A stretch of 64,000 bases of DNA. Source: Leifsonia tongyongensis (lineage in GTDB: Bacteria > Actinomycetota > Actinomycetes > Actinomycetales > Microbacteriaceae). How positions within the stretch are numbered: the first letter of the stretch is position 1; every line of letters starts with the position of its first letter. The notes under the pieces are model-generated. The model was not told where the DNA came from, ran no database searches, and saw only the letters and a program-made list of their open reading frames with translations. Shown here piece by piece: positions 8,167 to 15,610 of the stretch. A program made the translations under genes and the position numbers. The DNA lies in NCBI RefSeq assembly GCF_010686705.1, contig NZ_JAAGWY010000002.1, positions 396,001 through 460,000 on the forward strand. The letters run 5' to 3'.

Positions 8167-9015
8167 ATGACTGCGCTGGTGACCGAGCCGGCCGCTCCGG
8201 TCGAGGGCGACCTCGACCGCGCAGCCGAACTTCTGGCGACGCGCCGTTTCGCTGTCCTCACCGGCGCAGGCGTCAGCACCGACTCGGGCATCCCCGACTA
8301 CCGCGGAGAGGGCGCACCGAAACGGTCGCCGATGACGTTCCAGCAGTTCCTCGGCAGCGACGCGCATCGCAAGCGCTACTGGGCGGGAAGCCACCTGGGG
8401 TACCGACGTTTCAGGGCCGCCGAACCGAACGCCGGACATCGCGCCCTTGCGCTCCTCGAGGCGGGGGGTGCGCTGACCGGGGTCATCACGCAGAACGTCG
8501 ACGGACTCCATACGCGCGCAGGTTCCCGCAAGGTCGTCGACCTGCACGGCGCGATGGACCGCGTGCTCTGCCTCAACTGCGGCCAGATCTTCGCACGCGA
8601 GGCCATCTCGGCGCGGATCGAGGAGGCGAATCCCTGGCTCGACCAGCCGGATGCGGTGGAGATCGCACCGGACGGGGACGCGATCGTGACCGACATCGAG
8701 GCGTTCGTCGTCCCGGATTGCACGGTCTGCGGCGGCCGCCTGAAGCCCGACGTCGTGTTCTTCGGCGAGTTCATCCCGGCGGAGAAGTATCGCGAAGCGA
8801 GCGCGCTCGTCCAGCGTTCCGACGCACTCCTCATCGCCGGTTCGTCCCTCGTGGTCAATTCGGGTATCCGGCTCCTCGAACAGGCCAGACGTCGGCGCAT
8901 CCCGATCATCATCGTGAACCGCGGAGTCACCAAAGGCGACACGCGCGCGACGGTTAAGCTGGACGCAGGGACGACGGAGACGCTCGTGGAGCTCTCCGCC
9001 CGGCTCACCGCCTGA
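8167..9015 (+). CDS. NAD-dependent protein deacylase (sirtuin, Sir2 family)
   Basis: A 282-residue sirtuin that removes acyl groups from lysine using NAD+. The Rossmann motifs GAGVSTDSGIPDYRG (about 37-51) and TQNVDGLHTRAG are present, the catalytic His is in DLHGAM, and the zinc is held by CLNC and CTVC pairs. The DYRG motif and long insert suggest the class II (SIRT4-like) branch. GGAGG at 8157-8161 sits 5 nt before the ATG, fixing the start. The histidine phosphatase gene follows by 55 bp in the same direction and may be cotranscribed. The acyl specificity and targets are not visible from sequence. Confidence 0.92.
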   Translation: MTALVTEPAAPVEGDLDRAAELLATRRFAVLTGAGVSTDSGIPDYRGEGAPKRSPMTFQQFLGSDAHRKRYWAGSHLGYRRFRAAEPNAGHRALALLEAGGALTGVITQNVDGLHTRAGSRKVVDLHGAMDRVLCLNCGQIFAREAISARIEEANPWLDQPDAVEIAPDGDAIVTDIEAFVVPDCTVCGGRLKPDVVFFGEFIPAEKYREASALVQRSDALLIAGSSLVVNSGIRLLEQARRRRIPIIIVNRGVTKGDTRATVKLDAGTTETLVELSARLTA

Positions 9016-9070
9016 TCGCACCCCGGCAAAGGCGGCGCTGTCTGGCCGGCCGTCCCCGGAAAGGGATCGC

Positions 9071-9670
9071 GTGACCAGACTGTCTCTCGTGCGCCACGGT
9101 CAGACCGACTGGAATCTCGCCCGGCGCATCCAGGGTTCGACCGACGTGCCGTTGAACTCCACCGGGCGGGCGCAGGCGGATGCGACAGGCCGGGCGCTCG
9201 CCGCGGGCGACTGGGATGCGATCTACACGAGTCCCCTGAGTCGCGCGGCAGAGACCGCGAGCATTATCGCCGGGCATGTCGACCTCGGCGAACCCACGCC
9301 GGTCGACGGGATCGCCGAGCGCCGATACGGCGAAGCCGAGGGACTGACCGGCGCGGAGATCCTGGCCCGGTGGCCGGAAGGGACGCCGGTCCCCGGCCGC
9401 GAAACCCGGGAGGCCGTGGTCGAACGCGCGCTTCCGGCGCTCCTCGACCTCGCCGAGCACCACGACGGCGAATCGCTCATCGTCGTCAGTCACGGCGGGG
9501 TGATCGGGTCCCTGGTGCGTCACGTCACCGGCCACGCTCTTCCCGGGCCGGGCGAAGTCATCCCGAACGGTTCGGTGCACACGTTCGTGTACCGCGACGG
9601 CAAGCTCGAACTCGACCGGTTCAACGTCGGGCTCGAGGAACGCGACCTGTTCACAGCGTCGGTCCTCTAG
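9071..9670 (+). CDS. Histidine phosphatase (phosphoglycerate mutase-like)
   Basis: A 199-residue histidine phosphatase. The phospho-acceptor motif is LVRHGQTDWN (His near residue 9), and the second catalytic His is in VVSHGGVIG. The rest of the alpha/beta fold is complete, including TSPLSRAAETA. Substrates across this family range from phosphoglycerate to alpha-ribazole phosphate and sugar phosphates; no cobalamin genes are near, so the substrate stays open. The start is GTG with AAGGGA upstream. The 3' end faces the glycosyltransferase gene across a 45-bp gap that contains short GTTCAGC repeats. Confidence 0.88.
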   Translation: MTRLSLVRHGQTDWNLARRIQGSTDVPLNSTGRAQADATGRALAAGDWDAIYTSPLSRAAETASIIAGHVDLGEPTPVDGIAERRYGEAEGLTGAEILARWPEGTPVPGRETREAVVERALPALLDLAEHHDGESLIVVSHGGVIGSLVRHVTGHALPGPGEVIPNGSVHTFVYRDGKLELDRFNVGLEERDLFTASVL

Positions 9671-9715
9671 CTCCGGCGCTCAGCCCCGGCGGCGTTCAGC
9701 ACAGCCAGGCGTCGT

Positions 9716-10810
9716 TCAGCGCAACCGGCGCCTCGATCGTGCGGCCGCGGCGGTCAGCACGGTCATCAGGTGCTCCGCCGAAGCGTCCCAGGTGAAGCGG
9801 CCCGCCTCACGCTCAGACACCGAGGACCGCCCCGCCCACACGCCAGGTGCCTCCAGCTCGCGGATGCGTGCGACCAGCTCGTCGACGGACGTCGGGTCGA
9901 AGTACAGGGCTGCGTATCCTCCGATCTCGCGGAAGATGGGGATGTCGCTGACGACGACCGGCGTTCCGAGCGTCATCGACTCCACGAGCGGGATGCCGAA
10001 CCCCTCATCCAGGGATGCGGTCACGAGCGCCGTCGCGTCCCGTAGCGCCTGCGTGTACTCCTCATCGCTGGCGCCGTCGTGGAAGACGATCCGGGCTCCC
10101 GGTGCGATCGCGGTCAGGCGTTCCCGTTCGCGTTCGTCGATACGGCTCATCAGGTGCAGCTCGTAGTCGGGAAGCTGAGCGGCGGCACGGACCAGCGTGT
10201 CCACATTCTTGTACGGCATGAACGAGCCCATGTACACGAGCGACTTCGACACGGGTTCCGTTCGCACCGTGGGCGCAGCATGCGGTTCGCCTGGCGCGTC
10301 CGCGGCGTTCATGACCACCGAGATCGGCCGCCTGGTCAGGTGATGCTCGGTGATCAGATTCTTGGTGGTCTGCGAGACGGTGACCACCGCATCCGCCCGG
10401 TTCAGCAGCATCCGCTGCGGCCACCAGGCCAGATGGTACAGGCGCCACAGCAAGCGGATGGGCCAGGCCAGGTCGCGCGGAGGGGTGCGGTTGCGGTAGT
10501 AGATGAGGTCGTGCACGGTGAGCACCAGCCGGTAGCCGCGTCCCCAGCCGCCCATGGTCTGCATGGGCGTGAAGACGACATCGGGCTTGAGCTTGTTCAC
10601 CTGGTAAGCCACCCACGGTTCCCGCACGCTCGTGGGCGCGCTGATGAGCTCCCAGGGCAGGTCGGGGAGCAGCTCCAACTGGCGGTGATCGCTGATCAGC
10701 ATGGTGACCGGATGGCGCTGGGCGAGCGCGGTGACGAGACCGGCCGTGTAACGGCTGATGCCGTCGTGACGCCCGATGCGCGTGTACCGGCAGTCGAAGA
10801 CGATCTTCAT
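9716..10810 (-). CDS. Glycosyltransferase family 4 (GT-B fold)
   Basis: A 364-residue retaining GT-B glycosyltransferase. The N-terminal domain begins MKIVFDCRYTRIGRHDGISRY, a donor/acceptor loop typical of GT4 mannosyl- and rhamnosyltransferases. The C-terminal nucleotide-sugar domain carries YMGSFMPYKN, the ExxxxxxxE-type motif in DEGFGIPLVESMTLG, and a final helix. No membrane span is seen, so it works on the cytoplasmic face, probably on envelope polysaccharide or glycolipid; donor and acceptor are unknown. Its ATG overlaps the upstream hydrolase stop by 4 bp (ATGA), so the two are translationally coupled. Confidence 0.9.
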   Translation of the reverse strand: MKIVFDCRYTRIGRHDGISRYTAGLVTALAQRHPVTMLISDHRQLELLPDLPWELISAPTSVREPWVAYQVNKLKPDVVFTPMQTMGGWGRGYRLVLTVHDLIYYRNRTPPRDLAWPIRLLWRLYHLAWWPQRMLLNRADAVVTVSQTTKNLITEHHLTRRPISVVMNAADAPGEPHAAPTVRTEPVSKSLVYMGSFMPYKNVDTLVRAAAQLPDYELHLMSRIDERERERLTAIAPGARIVFHDGASDEEYTQALRDATALVTASLDEGFGIPLVESMTLGTPVVVSDIPIFREIGGYAALYFDPTSVDELVARIRELEAPGVWAGRSSVSEREAGRFTWDASAEHLMTVLTAAAARSRRRLR

Positions 10811-11736
10811 CGCGAGCCGTCCGCGGTCGGCTGTGCGAGGAAGGCCGTGATCTGCTCGGCGGCTTCGGCCGGGACCTCGTAGTGGATGAGGTGGCCCACG
10901 TCGGCGATGACGTGCAGGCGCGCATCCGGGAACAGTGCCACCAGCCGCTCCTGGGCTGCGACAGGTGTGATGTCGTCTTTGTCCGCCGCGATCAGCAGTG
11001 TGCGCTCCGGGATGCGCGGCGCGAACTCGCTGACGTCGTTGCCCACGGATGCGCGGAACGCTTCGAGCACGACCCGCCGGTCGGAGAACGCGCTGAAATA
11101 GCGGTCGTGCTGATCGTGGATCCAGCGGCGGAGAGCCTTGTCGTCGGTCTTCGCCATCGCCACGCTCATCACCCGGACGATGAGTCCGTTGCGCAGCAGG
11201 GCGAACCCGAGACGCTCCGGGAGCACCGAGGCCAGCCAGTAGTAGAACACGGCGAGACGCGTGAGGACGCCGCGGGGGCCTGTGAGCGCTGGAGCGGCGA
11301 TCGGGTTCACGAGGACGACGTCGGCTGGGTGGAGGGCGTCGGCCGGGTCGACAGCACGGCCGGCGAGAGCCGCGGAGACGATGATCGACCCGAACGAGTG
11401 CCCGAGGATCACGACGCGACCGGTCAGGTCGAGTGACGCGACGAAGGCCCGCAGCCAGGCGGCGTACCCGTCGATGTCGTGGTGCGCGTCACGGAGTGGC
11501 TCCGATTCGCCGAAACCGGGAAGGTCCGGTGAGATCAGCCGGAATCCGTCCAGGTGCGCCACTACCGGTTCGAGACCATGATGGTCGCCGCGAAAACCGT
11601 GCACGAGCACGATCGATGTGGCGGCGGACGGGTCGCCGTAGTCCCAGTACCGGGTGGTACTGCCGAGGACGTGAGCGTCGCCGGCGCGCACGGGGATGCG
11701 GCCGAGACGGTCGTCGTAAGGCGAAGAAGCGATCAT
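10807..11736 (-). CDS. Alpha/beta-fold hydrolase
   Basis: A 309-residue alpha/beta hydrolase. The oxyanion region is VLVHGFRGDHHG, the nucleophile elbow GHSFGS, the acid lies in AADKDDITP, and the His in VGHLIHYEVP; a helical cap lies between. It may be an esterase, lipase or C-C hydrolase. The ATG at 11736 is preferred over an upstream in-frame codon at 11814 that would add 26 Cys/Arg-rich residues: TAAACT lies 8 nt before 11736, implying a nearly leaderless mRNA. It is coupled to the glycosyltransferase downstream by a 4-bp overlap, hinting at a shared envelope-related substrate. Confidence 0.88.
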   Translation of the reverse strand: MIASSPYDDRLGRIPVRAGDAHVLGSTTRYWDYGDPSAATSIVLVHGFRGDHHGLEPVVAHLDGFRLISPDLPGFGESEPLRDAHHDIDGYAAWLRAFVASLDLTGRVVILGHSFGSIIVSAALAGRAVDPADALHPADVVLVNPIAAPALTGPRGVLTRLAVFYYWLASVLPERLGFALLRNGLIVRVMSVAMAKTDDKALRRWIHDQHDRYFSAFSDRRVVLEAFRASVGNDVSEFAPRIPERTLLIAADKDDITPVAAQERLVALFPDARLHVIADVGHLIHYEVPAEAAEQITAFLAQPTADGSR

Positions 11737-11744
11737 CAGGCTCA

Positions 11745-11750
11745 AGTTTA
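11745..11750 (-). promoter_or_regulatory. -10 element of a near-leaderless promoter (hydrolase-glycosyltransferase pair)
   Basis: TAAACT on the minus strand, 8 nt before the ATG at 11736. It supports the shorter start for the hydrolase. Confidence 0.45.
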
Positions 11751-11802
11751 GGCAGCGAGGCCGCGCACACCGGACATCCGGAGCCCTCCCACAGGCGCGT
11801 AC

Positions 11803-11833
11803 TAGACACGGCACCCGTAGTAAGACCTAGACT
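11803..11833 (+). promoter_or_regulatory. Candidate promoter for treS
   Basis: TAGACA (11803-11808) and TAGACT (11828-11833) are separated by 19 bp, slightly long. The expected start near 11840 falls at the edge of the LacI-type operator just downstream. Confidence 0.4.
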
Positions 11834-11841
11834 CGAACGGT

Positions 11842-11855
11842 TGTAATCGCTTGCA
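11842..11855 (+). promoter_or_regulatory. LacI/GalR-family operator upstream of treS
   Basis: TGTAATCGCTTGCA fits the LacI/GalR-family operator pattern TGnAAnCGnTTnCA at every fixed position, including the central CG. It sits about 10 bp after a candidate -10 and 28 bp before the treS start, where a bound repressor would block initiation. No LacI-type gene lies in this window, so the regulator would be encoded elsewhere. Confidence 0.65.
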
Positions 11856-11883
11856 GAACGTCACGGCACCCGGAAGGAGAAAC

Positions 11884-13593
11884 GTGAGCTTCACCGCGCC
11901 GATCACGTTGCCAGGCCTCACACTCGACCCCCAGTGGTATCGGCGATCGGTCTTCTACGAGGTCATGATCCGTTCCTTCGTCGACAGCAACGGTGACGGG
12001 TCGGGTGATCTCGGTGGTCTCACGTCGAAGCTGGACTATCTGCAATGGCTCGGCGTCGATGCCCTCTGGCTTCCGCCGTTCTTCACCTCCCCGCTGCGCG
12101 ACGGCGGGTACGACGTGTCGGACTTCCGCACGATCCTGCCCGAATTCGGGACGATCGACGAATTCAAAGACCTGGTCACCAAGGCGCACGAACGCAACAT
12201 GCGCGTGATCATCGACCTTCCGATGAACCACACGTCTGACCAGCACGAGTGGTTCCAGCAGTCGCGTTCCGACCCCGAGGGGCCGTACGGGGACTTCTAC
12301 GTCTGGAACGACACCGACGACAAATGGCCGGACATCCGAATCATCTTCATCGACACGGAGGACTCCAACTGGGCCTTCGACTCCGAGCGGCGCCAGTTCT
12401 ACTTCCACCGCTTCTTCTCCCACCAGCCGGACCTCAACTTCGAGAACCCCGCTGTGCACGAGGCGATGTTCGACATCGTGCGGTACTGGCTCGACATGGG
12501 CGTCGACGGCTTCCGGCTGGATGCGATCCCATACCTCTACGAGTCCGATGAAGGAAACGGCGAAGGCGAGCCGCCGACGCACGAGTTCATCAAACGGCTC
12601 CGCGCGATGGTCGACCGCGAATACCCGGGCCGCGTCATGGTTGCAGAGGCCAACCAGTGGCCTCGTGAGGTCGCTGCGTTCTTCGGCACGGAAGAGGAGC
12701 CCGAATGCCACATGGCGTTCGACTTCCCCGTGATGCCCCGCATCTTCTACTCGTTGCGTTCGCAGCAGGCAGGAGAGCTCGTGCGGGTGCTGTCCGAGAC
12801 GACGGACATCCCGGAGTCGGCGGGCTGGGGTGTGTTCCTCCGCAACCACGACGAGCTGACGCTCGAGATGGTCAGCGAGGAGTACAGGCAGGCGATGTAC
12901 GGCTGGTACGCCTACGACCCGCGGATGCGCGCCAACATCGGCATCCGTCGCCGCCTGGCTCCCCTGCTCGACAACTCGCGCGCCGAGCTGGAGCTTGCGC
13001 ACGCTCTGCTGTTCTCGCTCCCGGGGAGCCCGTTCCTCTATTACGGCGACGAGATCGGGATGGGCGACAACATCTGGTTGCCCGACCGCGACAGCTCGCG
13101 TACGCCGATGCAGTGGACGCCCGACCGCAATGCCGGGTTCTCGACCGCCGATCCCGGCAAGCTGTTCCTCCCCGTCGTGCAGTCGCTGGTCTACCACTAC
13201 AACCAGATCAATGTGGAAGCCCAGCTCGCGCAGTCGCGTTCGCTGCTGCACTGGATCCGTAACGTCATCCACGTGCGCAAGGCGCATCCGGTCTTCGGGC
13301 TGGGGTCGATCCGGGTGCTGCAGACCGACCACGAGTCGGTGCTCGCGTTCGTCCGGTCGTATGCCGGCAGCGGCACGCATTTCGGTGACCTGCCGGAGGA
13401 CGTGCTGTGCGTGTTCAGCTTTGCGCACAACCCCGTGGCCGTGTCGCTGGAGGCGCCGGAGTTCGCAGGGTCGCGTCTCTTCGACCTGTTCGGCGGAGGC
13501 GAGTTCCCGACGGTGGCCGACGACGGTCGCTTCAGCCTGACGCTCGGCACGCAGAACTTCTACTGGCTGCACATCGAGCCCGCCCAGCGCTGA
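11884..13593 (+). CDS. treS: Trehalose synthase (maltose alpha-D-glucosyltransferase)
   Basis: A 569-residue GH13 enzyme that interconverts maltose and trehalose. The TreS signatures are clear: YEVMIRSFVDSNGDGSGD, WLPPFFTSPLRDGGYDV, NHTSDQH, GFRLDAIPYL (catalytic Asp), VAEANQWP (acid/base Glu), ECHMAFDFPVMPR and RNHDE (transition-state Asp). A beta-sandwich C-terminal domain completes it. There is no fused maltokinase domain and no maltokinase gene adjacent. GTG at 11884 follows AAGGAGA at 6-7 nt. With GlgA/GlgC 2-5 kb away this suggests a link between trehalose, maltose and alpha-glucan. The LacI-type operator upstream implies sugar control. Confidence 0.92.
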   Translation: MSFTAPITLPGLTLDPQWYRRSVFYEVMIRSFVDSNGDGSGDLGGLTSKLDYLQWLGVDALWLPPFFTSPLRDGGYDVSDFRTILPEFGTIDEFKDLVTKAHERNMRVIIDLPMNHTSDQHEWFQQSRSDPEGPYGDFYVWNDTDDKWPDIRIIFIDTEDSNWAFDSERRQFYFHRFFSHQPDLNFENPAVHEAMFDIVRYWLDMGVDGFRLDAIPYLYESDEGNGEGEPPTHEFIKRLRAMVDREYPGRVMVAEANQWPREVAAFFGTEEEPECHMAFDFPVMPRIFYSLRSQQAGELVRVLSETTDIPESAGWGVFLRNHDELTLEMVSEEYRQAMYGWYAYDPRMRANIGIRRRLAPLLDNSRAELELAHALLFSLPGSPFLYYGDEIGMGDNIWLPDRDSSRTPMQWTPDRNAGFSTADPGKLFLPVVQSLVYHYNQINVEAQLAQSRSLLHWIRNVIHVRKAHPVFGLGSIRVLQTDHESVLAFVRSYAGSGTHFGDLPEDVLCVFSFAHNPVAVSLEAPEFAGSRLFDLFGGGEFPTVADDGRFSLTLGTQNFYWLHIEPAQR

Positions 13594-13645
13594 CCTTTCG
13601 ACAGCGTCGTGCGTGTGTCCGCACGGGACTGACGGTGGTCTCACC

Positions 13646-13651
13646 TAGCCT
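13646..13651 (+). promoter_or_regulatory. -10 element of leaderless promoter (exonuclease gene)
   Basis: TAGCCT lies exactly 6 nt before the ATG at 13658, leaving no room for a ribosome-binding site. Confidence 0.5.
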
Positions 13652-13657
13652 TGGACC

Positions 13658-14344
13658 ATGAGCAACTGGCACGAGGAACTGGGCGTATTCGATCTCGAGA
13701 CGACGGGGATCGACGTCGAGACGTCCCGGATCGTGTCGGCCCATGTCGGGCTGCTCAATGCCGAAGGTCTCGTCATCCAACGCAACGACTGGCTCGTCGA
13801 TCCCGGAGTCGAGATCCCGGTCGAGGCGACGGCTGTCCACGGCATCAGCACGGAGCATGCCCGGGCGCGCGGCCTTCCCGCGGGCCAGGCCGTCGCGCAG
13901 ATCGTGTCGGCACTCCGCGCGGTCTTCGAACGCGGAACTCCGGTCGTCGCGTACAACGCCCCCTACGACTTCACGCTCCTGAACCGCGAAGCGCTGCGGT
14001 ACGGCATCGTGCCGCTGTCAGCGCCCGGTCCCGTCATCGATCCGCTCGTGATCGACAGGGCGGTCGACAAATACCGCAAAGGCAAGCGCACCCTCGAGCT
14101 GACCGCTCTGTTCTACGGCGTCGACCTCACCGACGCGCACGACGCAGGCGCCGATGCGATCGCCGCGGGCCGGGTCGCTCAGGCGATCGCCCGGGCCCAT
14201 GCCGAGGAGCTGGCCCTCGAGGCGGCCGAGTTGCACCGCCGCCAGGTGCAGTGGAGCCTCGAGCAGGCCGAAGACTTCCAGGCCTACATGCGACGCGAGC
14301 ACAACCCGCTGTTCACAACCTCGGGTGCTTGGCCGGTCCGCTGA
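13658..14344 (+). CDS. DEDDh 3'-5' exonuclease (DNA polymerase III epsilon-like)
   Basis: A 228-residue RNase T/DnaQ-fold exonuclease. ExoI is VFDLETTG (metal-binding Asp and Glu near 11 and 13), ExoII is YNAPYDFTLL, and ExoIII carries HDAGAD, giving the DEDDh set. The C-terminal 60 residues are an alpha-helical tail, Glu/Gln-rich. Such stand-alone actinobacterial proteins are often annotated as polymerase III epsilon-like, but a proofreading partner is not shown here. It lies 64 bp after treS and probably has its own leaderless promoter. Downstream it converges with rpmE2. Confidence 0.88.
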   Translation: MSNWHEELGVFDLETTGIDVETSRIVSAHVGLLNAEGLVIQRNDWLVDPGVEIPVEATAVHGISTEHARARGLPAGQAVAQIVSALRAVFERGTPVVAYNAPYDFTLLNREALRYGIVPLSAPGPVIDPLVIDRAVDKYRKGKRTLELTALFYGVDLTDAHDAGADAIAAGRVAQAIARAHAEELALEAAELHRRQVQWSLEQAEDFQAYMRREHNPLFTTSGAWPVR

Positions 14345-14380
14345 CGGGGGTATTTCAGCTCCAGCGCGCCGCGCGACGAA

Positions 14381-14408
14381 AAGGCGACCGGCCGGAGCCG
14401 GTCGCCTT
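14381..14408 (-). terminator. Intrinsic terminator of rpmE2
   Basis: AAGGCGACCGG (14381-14391) and CCGGTCGCCTT (14398-14408) form a perfect 11-bp stem with a 6-nt loop. Read on the minus strand the stem is followed by TTTTCG, a short U-run, 16 nt after the rpmE2 stop. It may also stop the converging exonuclease transcript. Confidence 0.75.
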
Positions 14409-14423
14409 ATCGATGAAAGCTGG

Positions 14424-14675
14424 TTACTTGCCGAAGCCCTTGTAGCGCGAGTTGAACTTCTCGACACGGCCGGCCGAGTCGAGGATGCGCTGCTTGCCGG
14501 TGTAGAAGGGGTGCGATTCGGAGGAGATCTCGACGTCGATCACCGGGTAGGTGTTGCCGTCTTCCCACTCGATCGTCTTGTCGCTCGTCACCGTGGAACG
14601 GGTGAGGAACGTCGCACCCGAGGCCAGGTCGCGGAAAACCACCGGAGCGTACGCGGGGTGAATGTCGGTCTTCAT
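14424..14675 (-). CDS. rpmE2: 50S ribosomal protein L31 type B
   Basis: An 83-residue L31 that binds the large subunit and bridges to the small one. It starts MKTDIHPAY and contains [21 protein letters not shown], typical of L31. There are no cysteines, so it lacks the CxxC zinc site of the zinc-containing form; this is the zinc-independent type B. In many bacteria that form is turned on by Zur when zinc is scarce, but I see no recognisable Zur box in the 115 bp upstream. A ribosome-binding site AAGGA lies 7 nt before the ATG. Confidence 0.95.
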   Translation of the reverse strand: MKTDIHPAYAPVVFRDLASGATFLTRSTVTSDKTIEWEDGNTYPVIDVEISSESHPFYTGKQRILDSAGRVEKFNSRYKGFGK

Positions 14676-14775
14676 CAGGGCTTCCTTGTTGCTTAGTGAT
14701 TAGGGTGTCTTGCCCGCTGCGCTGCACGTGTGTCGCGCGGGGCGAGAAGCATGATGGCTCGTGGGCCAGCTATCG

Positions 14776-14781
14776 AGTTTA
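14776..14781 (-). promoter_or_regulatory. Candidate -10 element for rpmE2
   Basis: TAAACT on the minus strand between the ABC ATPase stop and rpmE2; it would give a leader of about 94 nt. The -35 is weak. Confidence 0.35.
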
Positions 14782-14790
14782 GCAGATGGT

Positions 14791-15588
14791 TCAGGACTCT
14801 GCCGCGACGGATGCCCGCGCGCTGTAGCGGCCGTCGGACTCGGTCAGGTCGATGCCACGACCGAAGGTGTCGCTGAGTTTCTCCGAGGTGATGACGGTGT
14901 CGATGACGCCTTGAGCGACGACTCCGCCCTTCCGGAGCAGCAGTGCGTTGCGGAACCCGAGTGGGATCTCTTCGACGTGGTGCGTGACCATGACGATGGC
15001 AGGCGATCGCGGGTCGCTCGCGAAGCCGCCGAGCAGCTCGAGGAGCTCTTCGCGGCCGCCGAGGTCGAGGCTCGCGGCCGGTTCGTCGAGGAGAAGGATC
15101 TCAGGGTCCGTCATGACGGCACGGGCGATCTGGACTCTCTTCTGCTCGCCGTCGCTGAGCGTTCCGAATGCCCGCTCCGAAAGGTGATCGAGGTTCCATT
15201 CGTTGAGCACGCGGTGGGCGCGACGCTCGTCGATCTCTTCGTACTCTTCGTTCCAGCGGCCGGTGACGGCATACGCTGCTGTCATCACGACGTCGAGCAC
15301 CTTCTCGTTGCGCGGAATGCGACGTGCCATGGCGCTCGAGGCGAACCCGAGTCGCGGACGCAGTTCGGCCAGGTCGCTCTTGCCGAGCTGCTCCCCCAGC
15401 ACGTCGGCCGTGCCGCTCGTCGGGTGGATGGCGGCTGCCGCGATCTGCAGCAGCGTCGTCTTGCCCGCACCGTTGGGGCCGAGGATCACCCACCGTTCGT
15501 CCGGCTCGACGGTCCAGTTCACACTGTCGAGAATCGTATTCTCGTCGCGGACGATGGACACATCTGTGAGCTTGAGAACGCTGGCCAT
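14791..15588 (-). CDS. ABC transporter ATP-binding protein (orphan)
   Basis: A 265-residue single nucleotide-binding domain: Walker A GPNGAGKTT (about 38-46), signature LSDGEQKR, Walker B ILLLDEP, and the switch His in MVTHHVEE. LSDGE in place of LSGGE is common in the ModF/molybdate-like branch. No permease or binding protein is adjacent, so its partner, if any, is elsewhere. The ATG at 15588 lies 6 nt after TAGGCT, so it is probably leaderless, even though glgA ends only 22 bp upstream on the same strand. Confidence 0.88.
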   Translation of the reverse strand: MASVLKLTDVSIVRDENTILDSVNWTVEPDERWVILGPNGAGKTTLLQIAAAAIHPTSGTADVLGEQLGKSDLAELRPRLGFASSAMARRIPRNEKVLDVVMTAAYAVTGRWNEEYEEIDERRAHRVLNEWNLDHLSERAFGTLSDGEQKRVQIARAVMTDPEILLLDEPAASLDLGGREELLELLGGFASDPRSPAIVMVTHHVEEIPLGFRNALLLRKGGVVAQGVIDTVITSEKLSDTFGRGIDLTESDGRYSARASVAAES

Positions 15589-15594
15589 GGTTCT

Positions 15595-15600
15595 AGCCTA
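15595..15600 (-). promoter_or_regulatory. -10 element of leaderless promoter (ABC ATPase)
   Basis: TAGGCT, 6 nt before the ATG at 15588, in the 22-bp gap after glgA. It lets the ATPase be transcribed apart from glgA. Confidence 0.5.
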
Positions 15601-15610
15601 CCGGGCGATT

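Noticed and set aside
9671-9735. Repeat element with short GTTCAGC copies between convergent genes
   Set aside because: Copies are only 7 bp and irregular, so chance in GC-rich sequence is likely.
11827-13644. A 605-residue open frame antisense to treS
   Set aside because: Shadow frame of treS; no homology, biased composition, and would run over the operator.
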